Positions 6,661 to 13,685 of a stretch of DNA of 16,746 nucleotides are shown piece after piece. Below the pieces are notes generated by a model that saw only the letters and a program-made list of their open reading frames with translations, made no database searches and was not told where the DNA came from. Position numbers and translations under genes: made by a program. The stretch's first letter is position 1; each line of letters starts with the position of its first letter. Source of the stretch: an uncultured Eggerthellaceae bacterium (GTDB lineage: Bacteria; Actinomycetota; Coriobacteriia; Coriobacteriales; Eggerthellaceae); assembly GCA_934631995.1 (NCBI GenBank), contig CAKTYF010000041.1, forward strand, positions 1 to 16,746, written 5' to 3'.

Positions 6661-8044
6661 ATGATTAGACGGAGGTTGTCGGTTTCTACAGAGAAGGCTC
6701 TCGGATTTTCAGGGGGGGGGGACTTTCAGGGCTCCATTGCATTTTGCATTGATACTGGTCCTGTCCGCGTTTGTTATTTTTCTGACAATGACGGGCTGCT
6801 CAACCATAGACAACGATAAGGCAATTTCGATAATTAGCGAAGGTCTTGAAGAGCGCTGGGAATTTGCCGACAAACCGGTTGATGATGCAAAGAAAGCGAC
6901 TACTCAGGCGATACAGATAGAGCTAGACGCGTGTACGCCTCTGCAGAACGAAAGAGCAATTGACTCTGATTTAAAAGATCTTATCAAAAGCTACGTTGAA
7001 TGTCTAAATGAGCAGAAAACGATTGGCTATAGTTCCTTTTCCGATTGGGAAAAAAGAGATAAATGGGACTCTGTTTACCAGAAAAGAGCAGAGATTGTAT
7101 CTGCTTTCGTTAATCGGTACGGATTAACGGTTTCCGAGGAACATCAGAAGGAACTTGATGAGATGCTCGCCGTTGCAGAACTTGGCGAAACACCTGATTC
7201 AATGGATGTTGAGTCTATGTCTATGGGTGGAATTGTTTTTGATTTACCAACTGTTTGGAAAGTTGAGTCTGTAACCGACAACTATGTGAAGTGCAGTGTT
7301 TCGCCTTACTCGCAAAATGCCTCTCTTAATCTAACGTATGTGAGCTTTGATGGCGCTCAGACTCAAGAATATACCGATGCCCGTGTAATGGAAGCTATAA
7401 GCAGCATGACTAAAGGCTTAAGCTCCAGTGATTCGAAGATAAAAAACAATATTAAGAACGAGCTAAAGGACGTGAATGGGTTTACTGTTCGGGACGAGAC
7501 ATTGAACTATACATACGCTAATCGGAAGTTTATTGCGAGAGAAATAGCGTGCTCTGACGGAAACGGCGTCCTTATGTTCCTATTAGTCAGTCCAGCGAGT
7601 CGATATGATGACTACTCTGTCTCTATGAGCTTGGCTGTTGAATCCATTAGGAAAGAAGGTGAGGAGCCGAGTCGTGAATACAAGGAAGATCAGAAGGCCG
7701 TGAGCGGGAAAGCGACTGATTCGCCCTCCCCTAAATTGGATGATTCGAAGACGGAGATAATAGATGAAAAGGTTCAAGGATGGCTTGTCTCCGCATTCCA
7801 AAAGGAAGTTTCCTCTAATCTGAAATCACCCAAATCTGCAAAGTACCCCTGGTCCTTTAAAGAATACGAATTTGCTCAGATTGCTGGAAGCAGCCATCTT
7901 GGTTATGATAGATACCAAGTAGATGGTTATGTGGACGCTGATAACTCTTACGGCGCCAGTGTTCGCACGTATTGCCGGGTTGTTGTTGACATGAAGAAAA
8001 CGGATGGTTCGTATTATTTAATTGAATGTTCAAAGCTGGCTTGA
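6661..8044 (+). CDS. Predicted lipoprotein, out of frame at a G10 tract (possibly phase-variable)
   Basis: The long frame runs 6737-8044 (435 codons) and has only a TTG start with a poor ribosome binding site. Upstream, ATG 6661 has an excellent one (AAAGGGGAG, ending 4 nt before it) but is in another frame and stops at 6817-6819 after 52 codons. The two frames meet at ten consecutive G (6712-6721). With nine G (or twelve) they join: Met, an Arg-rich n-region (RRR at 3-5), a hydrophobic segment and the lipobox MTGC, giving a 460-residue lipoprotein. The middle region (about 160-310 in the long frame) begins with a GIVFDLPTVWKVE-like beta segment. After a charged linker comes a C-terminal domain containing LKSPKSAKYPW and YGASVRTYCRVVVD, similar in layout to small domains recalled from Firmicutes and phage proteins. 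No function can be assigned. Base composition is clearly more AT-rich than in its neighbours, suggesting transfer. Confidence 0.75.
6712..6721 (+). repeat. Homopolymeric G10 tract, frame-switching position
   Basis: Ten consecutive G lie 51 nt after the ATG at 6661. As read, they put the well-signalled start out of frame with the lipoprotein body; loss of one G or gain of two restores the frame. Tracts of this kind mutate by slipped-strand mispairing and are a common sequencing and assembly error. Confidence 0.85.
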
Positions 8045-8092
8045 TGAACTTAAATAGAGCACTGATTCCGATCCGTCAACATTAGTCGTAAC

Positions 8093-8135
8093 GATGGCCT
8101 GTCTTCTTTCTTGGAAGCGGCCATCATTGTTTTGA
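8093..8135 (+). terminator. Possible terminator of the lipoprotein gene
   Basis: GATGGCC (8093-8099) pairs with GGCCATC (8119-8125); inside, CTTC and GAAG can extend the stem. ATTGTTTTG follows. It lies 49 bp after the lipoprotein stop codon. The interrupted stem and mixed T run make it moderate. Confidence 0.5.
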
Positions 8136-8154
8136 AATTCGATAGCTTGTCCGC

Positions 8155-8396
8155 CTTGTTGTCAAAACGCCCTCGGATTCGGGCAAATCGACGATATTCG
8201 GTGGTTGGAGGCTGCAAGACGGGTCTTCCTGGGAGGCTGAAAGCAGCGAATGAAAATCGCTTTTCGCATAATCCCAGCTCAGAGAGATGCATCGATTCAA
8301 GAGCAAGAATCCAGCATCGTGTCAAGCAAGCTCGTCGGGGCTCGGACCACCGAATATCGTCGATTTGCCCGAGTTTGTCCCCGTTTTTCCAACAAG
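8155..8396. repeat. Pair of 51-bp inverted arms around 140 bp
   Basis: The arms at 8155-8205 and 8346-8396 are reverse complements with 42 of 51 positions identical. The inner 27 bp (8179-8205 and 8346-8372) are perfect, and the outer 7 bp (CTTGTTG / CAACAAG) are also perfect. The 140-bp interior shows no gene. The element could be a miniature mobile element, a dispersed intergenic repeat, or a long RNA stem. No target-site duplication was recognised at its edges. Confidence 0.8.
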
Positions 8397-8546
8397 CACC
8401 CTCTTTTCGCCGCCTTTTTCGGTTCTGCGTCTGATTGCTCTACGGTTTTCCTTGCGGATCACAGCGGATCGCCGCCGCTCGCTCCGCATCGTTGCGGCAA
8501 TTCGTCGAAACCCGGCGCGGAAGGGGTCGATGTCGTCGCTGGTGAG
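8397..8546. other. Spacer downstream of the PhnP-like gene
   Basis: This stretch between the inverted-repeat element and the stop codon of the minus-strand hydrolase contains no gene with a plausible start. Read on the minus strand it has two adjacent GATCCGC copies. No terminator for the minus-strand gene could be recognised. Confidence 0.35.
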
Positions 8547-9485
8547 CTAAATGGCAATGCTCAAGCCATCGGCGGCGGCTTGAACGCGCCCGTTATATTG
8601 CTCCAGGTAGATGTTGAGTTCGCGCAGCGTGATGGGTTCCATGTAATGCATGGCCAAATGCGTGAGGTAGATTTTCTTTGCACCCAGTTCAAAGCCCTCT
8701 TCAATGCAGCTTTGCACGCTGTGGTGCGCTTGCGGCGCGGGGCAGTCTTTCCAATATGTTGCATCCATGGCAAGCACGTCAACGCCGCGTACACGTTCGG
8801 CTGTTCCCGCAGGTAGGCGTCCTGTATCGCTTGCGTAGAACAGGCGTGTCTCGTTGGTTTCAATCAGATAGCCATATGTTCCCGCTGCGTGCGTTACCGG
8901 CAGAGCGGTGTAGCGCACGCCGTCGAACTCGTGGGTGGCAAACGGCTCCACCACGTGCTCGTCAAGCGCATAGCTCATGTAGTGGAACTCGGTGTTGATC
9001 TCGTTGAGCGTAAGCGCGCTGCCGAACGTAGGAATGGCATGGCGCGTGCGCAACTGCATCATGTACTCCATTTCGCACAGGCCGCTTACGTGATCGGAGT
9101 GGCAATGCGTGAAAAGCAGCTGGTCAACGGCGCGCACGTTCTCGCGGATGAGCTGATGACGCGTGTCGGGCGGCGTATCGATAAGCAGCGTGCCGGCGGG
9201 GAAGGTCTCGGCGGCGGAAAGGGCATCGGCGGAGGTGGGGAAGGTGCCGCTCGCGGTCGCGCTGCTGGTTCCGGCGGGGAAGGTGTCGCTCGCGGCAAGT
9301 CCCAGCTGCGCGCGTAGTTCATCGCTCACGCTGGGGGCGCCTGCTCCGCGCACCATAACGCCGCAGTCACCGCGGCGAATGGCGGGGTTCTCGCGTGCTT
9401 CTTGGCAAGCGGGGCAGTCGCAGAAGAAAGCGGGAATGCCGCATCCGGCTCCGGTCCCCATAAACGTGAAGATGTGCTTTTTCAT
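8547..9485 (-). CDS. PhnP-like MBL-fold metallohydrolase with a tandem-repeat insertion
   Basis: The 312-residue product is a metallo-beta-lactamase-fold phosphodiesterase-like hydrolase close in layout to PhnP: a TFMGTGAGCGIP start (7-18), a structural zinc cysteine cluster CDCPAC (Cys22, 24, 27), LLIDTPPD (100-107), the metal motif THCHSDH (126-132), VTH (His199), ASDTG (Asp220) and LTH (His276). PhnP cleaves cyclic ribose phosphodiesters; there are no phn genes here, so the substrate is unknown. Residues 48-99, between the zinc cluster and LLIDT, form an Ala/Ser/Thr-rich insertion that PhnP lacks. It ends in a 13-residue repeat with TFPAGT, TFPTSA and TFPAGT at 68, 81 and 94. The chosen start (ATG at 9485-9483) has AAGG about 8 nt upstream. 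The frame stays open to 9902, but the extra residues are Arg/Gly-rich low complexity and are not counted. The gene is convergent with the lipoprotein gene. Confidence 0.85.
   Translation of the reverse strand: MKKHIFTFMGTGAGCGIPAFFCDCPACQEARENPAIRRGDCGVMVRGAGAPSVSDELRAQLGLAASDTFPAGTSSATASGTFPTSADALSAAETFPAGTLLIDTPPDTRHQLIRENVRAVDQLLFTHCHSDHVSGLCEMEYMMQLRTRHAIPTFGSALTLNEINTEFHYMSYALDEHVVEPFATHEFDGVRYTALPVTHAAGTYGYLIETNETRLFYASDTGRLPAGTAERVRGVDVLAMDATYWKDCPAPQAHHSVQSCIEEGFELGAKKIYLTHLAMHYMEPITLRELNIYLEQYNGRVQAAADGLSIAI
9189..9284 (-). repeat. 39-bp (13-codon) tandem repeat inside the PhnP-like gene
   Basis: The core GGGGAAGGT (plus strand) recurs at 9198, 9237 and 9276, exactly 39 bp apart. 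The last two copies share GGGGAAGGTGYCGCTCGCGG with a single difference. It encodes units beginning TFPAGT or TFPTSA. Because the period is a multiple of three, changes in copy number keep the frame. Confidence 0.8.
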
Positions 9486-9867
9486 GGCTGACCTTGCCTT
9501 TCTGCGGTGCTGCCTGTACTCGCGCGTAGCAGCGCTGGCGGCTCGCGAGTTTGCTCCTTCGTCTTCGCTTGTTCTTTTCTTGGAAGTATATCGCTTTTGC
9601 GCGGGGTGCTTCTTGGATTCCCGCTGCTTGTTTCTTGTGCCGCCGTCACTGGCTGCTTGCCGCCGCCCTTGCGTCGCCGCCGCTGGCAACCCACGCCGCC
9701 GCCATCGGCATCCTGCCCGCGCCGCCGCCTTTGGCCGCTTGCCCCGCCGCTCCTGCGTCGCCGCCGCTGGTCGCCCACACAGCCGCCATTGAGCGTCCGA
9801 CCTTGCTGCCGTTCCCGCTGTCCCTGCCGCTGGCCGCCTGCATCGCCGCCGCTTGTCCGCCGCTGCC
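9486..9867. other. GC-rich repetitive region upstream of the PhnP-like gene
   Basis: No gene could be supported here, although several frames are open because the sequence is rich in GCC/CGC triplets. A 38-bp segment at 9668-9705 returns at 9752-9789 with 6 differences (period 84 bp, or 28 codons). The left end holds the ribosome binding site and start of the minus-strand hydrolase. It may be decayed coding sequence or expanded repeat DNA. Confidence 0.5.
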
Positions 9868-9907
9868 CGTTTAAATCGCGCATTTCTCCACAGATAACCC
9901 ATTTCCC

Positions 9908-9936
9908 CTGCATGAATCGCGGCTATTAGATATAAT
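9908..9936 (+). promoter_or_regulatory. Candidate promoter of the molybdoenzyme operon
   Basis: A perfect -10 box TATAAT lies at 9931-9936. At 17 bp spacing the -35 position is CTGCAT (9908-9913), a poor match, as might be expected for an activator-dependent promoter. This would leave a leader of about 225 nt before the gene at 10168. Confidence 0.4.
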
Positions 9937-10017
9937 CCACCACCTGGAGCACCCTGTTCACTTCAAGGCGCTTCATGCAAACGCGTGCGAACTTGATGCG
10001 GCAGGCGCCTGCATGAA
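9909..10017. promoter_or_regulatory. Three TGCATGAA boxes upstream of the molybdoenzyme operon
   Basis: TGCATGAA occurs at 9909-9916 and 10010-10017, and its reverse complement TTCATGCA at 9972-9979. The first overlaps the -35 position of the candidate promoter. The third abuts a perfect 12-bp palindrome GCAGGCGCCTGC (10001-10012). Repeated boxes around a promoter suggest regulator binding sites; no regulator is in the window. Confidence 0.4.
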
Positions 10018-10167
10018 ATTGCCAGAAACGGCGCAAGCTTAGTCCGCTGCGACATAAGCCCAGCGTAAACCGCGAACACCGTGTTTCGCTTGCGGTATTT
10101 TCTCGTTCCGCAGGCACGTAAAAGTGATAGGAAAAAACGAGAGAAGCGAGAAGAAGAGGAAAGGTAG

Positions 10168-13080
10168 ATGACTAAAGGTGAAAAGCAAGGGCTTTTTCAG
10201 CGTATCGTGAAAAAGCCTAGCATGGACACCGAGGTGGATGTCAATGCCCCGGGTGTTGAAGTAGTAAAGTCGCTTTGCTATTTCTGCCATGCTAACTGCG
10301 GCGTCATCGCTTATGTCAAAGATGGCGACGTAATTAAGATCGAAGGCGATCCGAATTACTCCAACCAGGGCGGCCTTTGCTGCCGTGGCACAAGCGCTCT
10401 GAAGCACGTCAATCACCCCGCTCGCGTGAATCACGTGCTTAAGCGCGTAGGCGAAAAGGGCGAAGGCAAGTGGGAGCAGGTTGACTACGACACCGCTATC
10501 AAAGAGGTTGCCGAAAAGCTCAACCAGATCAAGGCCGAAAGCGGCGCAGAAGCTGTTGCTTCCGCCGGCGGTACCACCCGCACCGACGACTGGGCGCGTC
10601 GCCGCTTCCTGAACCAGTTCGGCACGCCCAACGGTTTCCACAATGCACTTCTGTGCTGGATCCCCACGTTCATGGCTGAAACCTGCGTTGCTGGTTGGTC
10701 TCCGTTCGAAACCGACCTGGGCGGTGCACGTTGCTTGATTCTGTGGGGCATGAACCCCGGCGCCTCCAGCCTGCCGTCCATGCACGGTTACTGGGATCTG
10801 TGCCACGATGGCATGAAGACCATCGTTGTTGACCCGCGCTACTCTGAGACCGCTGCAAAGGCCGACCTGTGGCTGCCGCTGCGTCCTGGTTCCGACGCCG
10901 CCCTGGCGCTGGCCATGTTGAACACCATCATCATGGAGCGTTTGTACGACAAAGACTTCGTGGCAACTTGGTGCGACGGCTTCGAAGAGCTCAAAGAGCA
11001 CGTGAAGCCTTACAACGCACGTTGGGCTGCGCCCATCACCTGGCTGTCTGCCGACCAAATCAAGCAGGCAGCTCGCCTGTACGCCAAGAATACCCCTGGC
11101 TGCATCCAGTGGGGCTGCACGTGGGACCAGCTGGGTCGTTCTTCGACCACCGCTTCTCATGCGCTGGCTTTGATCCGCGCCGTCTGCGGCAACCTGGAAG
11201 TTCCCGGTGGCGACGGCATGCCTGGTCCGGCACTGAACTACCTGACCGACGAAGAGCTGGAACTCAACGAGCTTTTGCCCGAAGAGCAGAAGGCAAAGCA
11301 GATCGGCTCCAACAAGTTCAAGCTGGCTTCTTGGCCTGGCTATCAGCTGATTTCCGACAACGCTAAGCGTACGTGGGGCAAAACGCTTCCGGCAGAATGG
11401 TTCTGCGAAGCACACGGCCCCAGCGTGTTCAAGGCAATTTTGACCGGCGATCCGTACCCGGTGCGCGCCCTGATCAACTGCGCTACCAACCCCATGATGT
11501 CCTACGGTGACTCCAAGATGGTCCTGCAGGCAATCAAGAAGGTTGAATTCCTGGTTGTTGTTGATTACTGGATGACCCCCACTGCGTTGTTCGCCGACTA
11601 CGTATTCCCGGCAGCTGGCGCTCTGGAGCGTCCGATTATCGTGACCCACTACGGTGCTACCGACTCGCTCATGGGCGGCCGCCGTGCAATCCAGCCGAAG
11701 TACGACCGTCACACCGACATGACGTTCTTCCGCAAGCTGGGTCTGGCCTGCGGTCAGGATCCGGCGAACTGGCCTTGGGAGACCGAGGAAGAAGCCTACT
11801 ACGCCATCATGCAGCCTATTGGCCTGCCGGTGAGCTCGTGGGATGAGTTCGTTGAGAACATTCGCATGTACTATCCGCCGCTGCACCAGAACAAGTTCAT
11901 TACGAACGGTGGCTTCTGGACTCCTTCCGGCAAGGTTGAGTGCAACTCCTCCATTCTGCGCGAGTTGGGTTACCCGGGCATGCCCACCTACTTGGGTTGC
12001 TCCGAGAACGAAATCGACGACCCCGAAGTGGCCGCCGAGTACCCCATTGTGCTTACCACCGGTGGCGGCTTCATGCCGTATCACCACTCCGAGCATTTCA
12101 ACATGCCCGAAATTCGCTACCTGTCTCCGGATCCGTACTTCAGCATCAACCCCGAGCTGGCCGAGAAGCTGGGCATCAAGCAGGGCGACTGGTGCTGGCT
12201 CGAAACGCGTCGTGGCCGCATTAAGATGCGCGCCGACGTTGAGCCCGTATGCGACCCGCGCGTGGTCTTCGCACCGCGTGGCTGGTGGTTCCCCGAGCGC
12301 GATGGCTCCGCTGATCTGGACAATCCGTTCGGCTGCTTGGAGTCCAACGTTAACGTTCTGACCTCGGTTGATGACGAGCACTGCGACCCCATGGGCGGCT
12401 CTTGGGCCAACCGTGGCCTGATGTGCAAGGTCTACAAGGTCACCGAAGAAAACGAGCGCACCGCTGCCGACAACGCCTTCTCTATCCCGGGTTCCGACCC
12501 TGTGAAGAGCATGGACGTGAAGAAAGCCGTGCATCGTATGCCCAGCGACTTCATCAAGGCGCGCGAGGACGTTCCCTTCGAATGGCCGCAGCCTGAAATC
12601 GAAGTGCCGGAAGGCTACGAGTGGGTATGGCAGAACAACTCGCTGTACCGCAAGGACAACCACTTTAGGTTGGACGCTTCGGGCTGGTTGATTAACCCGC
12701 GCACTAAGGGCTACCACGATGCAACGTACTGCTATCGCTACGATGCGAACGCGCAGTGCCTGGTAGACGATGCCACGGGCGATCGCTACGACATGTCCTA
12801 CAACAAGCTGGCTCCCGTAATCGCGGGCGTTCAGACGTATCCGAATCAGGATGCTCCGTATGCGGTTCCTGAGAACCTGACCTGGGATAGGGAGGCAGGC
12901 TACGCTCGCCTGGGCGACAAGCCTTACATCTATGATCCCAACAGCGGTTGGTTGATGGATCCGGCAACCATGGCTTACCACGATGCGAACTACGGTTATC
13001 GTTACGATGCCGCAGGTCAGTGCCTGGTAGACGATGCAACGGGCGCAAAGTACGACATGTCTTACAACCCCTTGTCTTAG
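10168..13080 (+). CDS. DMSO reductase-family molybdopterin oxidoreductase with C-terminal octamer repeats
   Basis: This 970-residue catalytic subunit should bind bis-MGD with Mo or W and one [4Fe-4S] cluster. The N-terminal cluster motif is Cys37, Cys40, Cys44 and Cys71 (CYFCHANC, then LCCRG). Cys163 in LLCWIP is the likely metal ligand, at the place where related enzymes carry Cys. LILWGMNPG (about 190-198), IVVDPRYSETAAKADLWLPLRPGSD and the C-terminal dinucleotide-binding domain (PIVLTTGGG to PRGWW) complete the family fold. No Tat or Sec signal is present, so it appears cytoplasmic. After about residue 800 comes an extension not seen in the usual family: two repeats (813-879 and 900-967) made of octamers with aromatic residues and Asp at position 4. 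AGGAAAGG precedes ATG 10168. The ferredoxin and NrfD genes follow directly, making a DmsABC/PsrABC-like complex. The family includes acetylene hydratase, transhydroxylase and polysulfide/DMSO reductases; the substrate here is unknown. Confidence 0.93.
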   Translation: MTKGEKQGLFQRIVKKPSMDTEVDVNAPGVEVVKSLCYFCHANCGVIAYVKDGDVIKIEGDPNYSNQGGLCCRGTSALKHVNHPARVNHVLKRVGEKGEGKWEQVDYDTAIKEVAEKLNQIKAESGAEAVASAGGTTRTDDWARRRFLNQFGTPNGFHNALLCWIPTFMAETCVAGWSPFETDLGGARCLILWGMNPGASSLPSMHGYWDLCHDGMKTIVVDPRYSETAAKADLWLPLRPGSDAALALAMLNTIIMERLYDKDFVATWCDGFEELKEHVKPYNARWAAPITWLSADQIKQAARLYAKNTPGCIQWGCTWDQLGRSSTTASHALALIRAVCGNLEVPGGDGMPGPALNYLTDEELELNELLPEEQKAKQIGSNKFKLASWPGYQLISDNAKRTWGKTLPAEWFCEAHGPSVFKAILTGDPYPVRALINCATNPMMSYGDSKMVLQAIKKVEFLVVVDYWMTPTALFADYVFPAAGALERPIIVTHYGATDSLMGGRRAIQPKYDRHTDMTFFRKLGLACGQDPANWPWETEEEAYYAIMQPIGLPVSSWDEFVENIRMYYPPLHQNKFITNGGFWTPSGKVECNSSILRELGYPGMPTYLGCSENEIDDPEVAAEYPIVLTTGGGFMPYHHSEHFNMPEIRYLSPDPYFSINPELAEKLGIKQGDWCWLETRRGRIKMRADVEPVCDPRVVFAPRGWWFPERDGSADLDNPFGCLESNVNVLTSVDDEHCDPMGGSWANRGLMCKVYKVTEENERTAADNAFSIPGSDPVKSMDVKKAVHRMPSDFIKAREDVPFEWPQPEIEVPEGYEWVWQNNSLYRKDNHFRLDASGWLINPRTKGYHDATYCYRYDANAQCLVDDATGDRYDMSYNKLAPVIAGVQTYPNQDAPYAVPENLTWDREAGYARLGDKPYIYDPNSGWLMDPATMAYHDANYGYRYDAAGQCLVDDATGAKYDMSYNPLS
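12604..13068 (+). repeat. Two diverged in-gene repeats encoding octamer modules
   Basis: Codons for residues 813-879 and 900-967 of the molybdoenzyme are repeats of each other. The last 48 residues of each match at 31 positions, and a 20-nt stretch, CAGTGCCTGGTAGACGATGC, is identical in both. Typical octamers are YIYDPNSG, YRYDAAGQ and CLVDDATG. Both repeats begin with VPE and end with YDMSYN. Confidence 0.85.
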
Positions 13081-13106
13081 AAGCGATCGAGTAGGAAGGA
13101 ATTAAC

Positions 13107-13685
13107 ATGACCCGTTACGCTATGGTCATCGACAAGCGTCGCTGCATCGGTTGTCATTCCTGCACGGTTGCCTGCCGTACGTGGAACAAACTGCCGATTG
13201 AGATTATCTACAACCCGGTTCTGACCGAGGGCGTTAAGGGCACGTGGCCCAACGTCCATCGCGAGTGGACCCCCATGCTGTGCCAGCACTGCGCAAAGCC
13301 CGCATGCGTTCCCGCTTGCCCCACCGGCGCAAGCATCCAGGACGAAGACGGCACCGTTTGGGTTGACTACAAGAAGTGCATGGCCTGCAAGGTGTGCGTT
13401 AACGCTTGCCCCTATGGTATGCGCGATGTATCCAAGACCGAAGAGTTCTTCCATCGCTTCGTGCGCAAGTGCACGTTCTGCCGCAACGCGCGTCAGCTTG
13501 ACCCCGATGCGCAGCCGTACTGCGTGAAGACGTGCCATCAGAAGGCGCGTATCTTCGGCGACCTGGACGACCCGAACTCTGAAGTATCGAAGATTGTCGC
13601 TTCCGTGAAAACGGAGCGCTTGCTGGAGGATTTGGGCACCGAGCCGCAAATCTATTACGTACCTGACATGGGAGGTAGGCTCTAA
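13107..13685 (+). CDS. Four-cluster ferredoxin-like electron-transfer subunit (DmsB/PsrB/NrfC type)
   Basis: This subunit carries electrons between the membrane anchor and the molybdenum subunit. The 192 residues contain sixteen cysteines in four groups: 13/16/19/23, 59/62/67/71, 91/94/97/101 and 122/125/139/143, the standard arrangement for four [4Fe-4S] clusters in this family. The start MVIDKRRCIGCHSCTVACRTWN is typical, and there is no signal peptide, agreeing with the unexported catalytic subunit upstream. ATG 13107 has AGGAAGGAA before it and lies 26 bp after the upstream stop codon. Its stop codon overlaps the start of the next gene by one base (TAATG at 13683-13687), so translation is probably coupled. 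No cluster ligand is missing. Confidence 0.95.
   Translation: MTRYAMVIDKRRCIGCHSCTVACRTWNKLPIEIIYNPVLTEGVKGTWPNVHREWTPMLCQHCAKPACVPACPTGASIQDEDGTVWVDYKKCMACKVCVNACPYGMRDVSKTEEFFHRFVRKCTFCRNARQLDPDAQPYCVKTCHQKARIFGDLDDPNSEVSKIVASVKTERLLEDLGTEPQIYYVPDMGGRL

Noticed and set aside
6737..6739. TTG as the true start of the lipoprotein gene
   Set aside because: The ribosome binding site is poor and the signal peptide would lack a basic n-region, while the ATG at 6661 supplies both once the G tract is shortened by one.
9163..9792. A 209-codon plus-strand open frame opposite the hydrolase start
   Set aside because: It crosses the start of a well-supported minus-strand gene and has no recognisable domain or start signal.
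9486..9902. A 139-residue N-terminal extension of the PhnP-like hydrolase
   Set aside because: The extra residues are Arg/Gly/Ala low complexity from repetitive GC-rich DNA, whereas ATG 9485 begins exactly at the conserved fold and has a ribosome binding site.
10039..12981. A 980-codon open frame on the minus strand
   Set aside because: It is the antisense shadow of the molybdoenzyme gene; its composition lacks any protein-family pattern, while the plus strand carries all cluster and cofactor motifs.
10168..13080. Assignment as a catechol dehydroxylase or acetylene hydratase
   Set aside because: These belong to the same broad family, but the sequence alone gives no substrate-specific residues that I can name with confidence.
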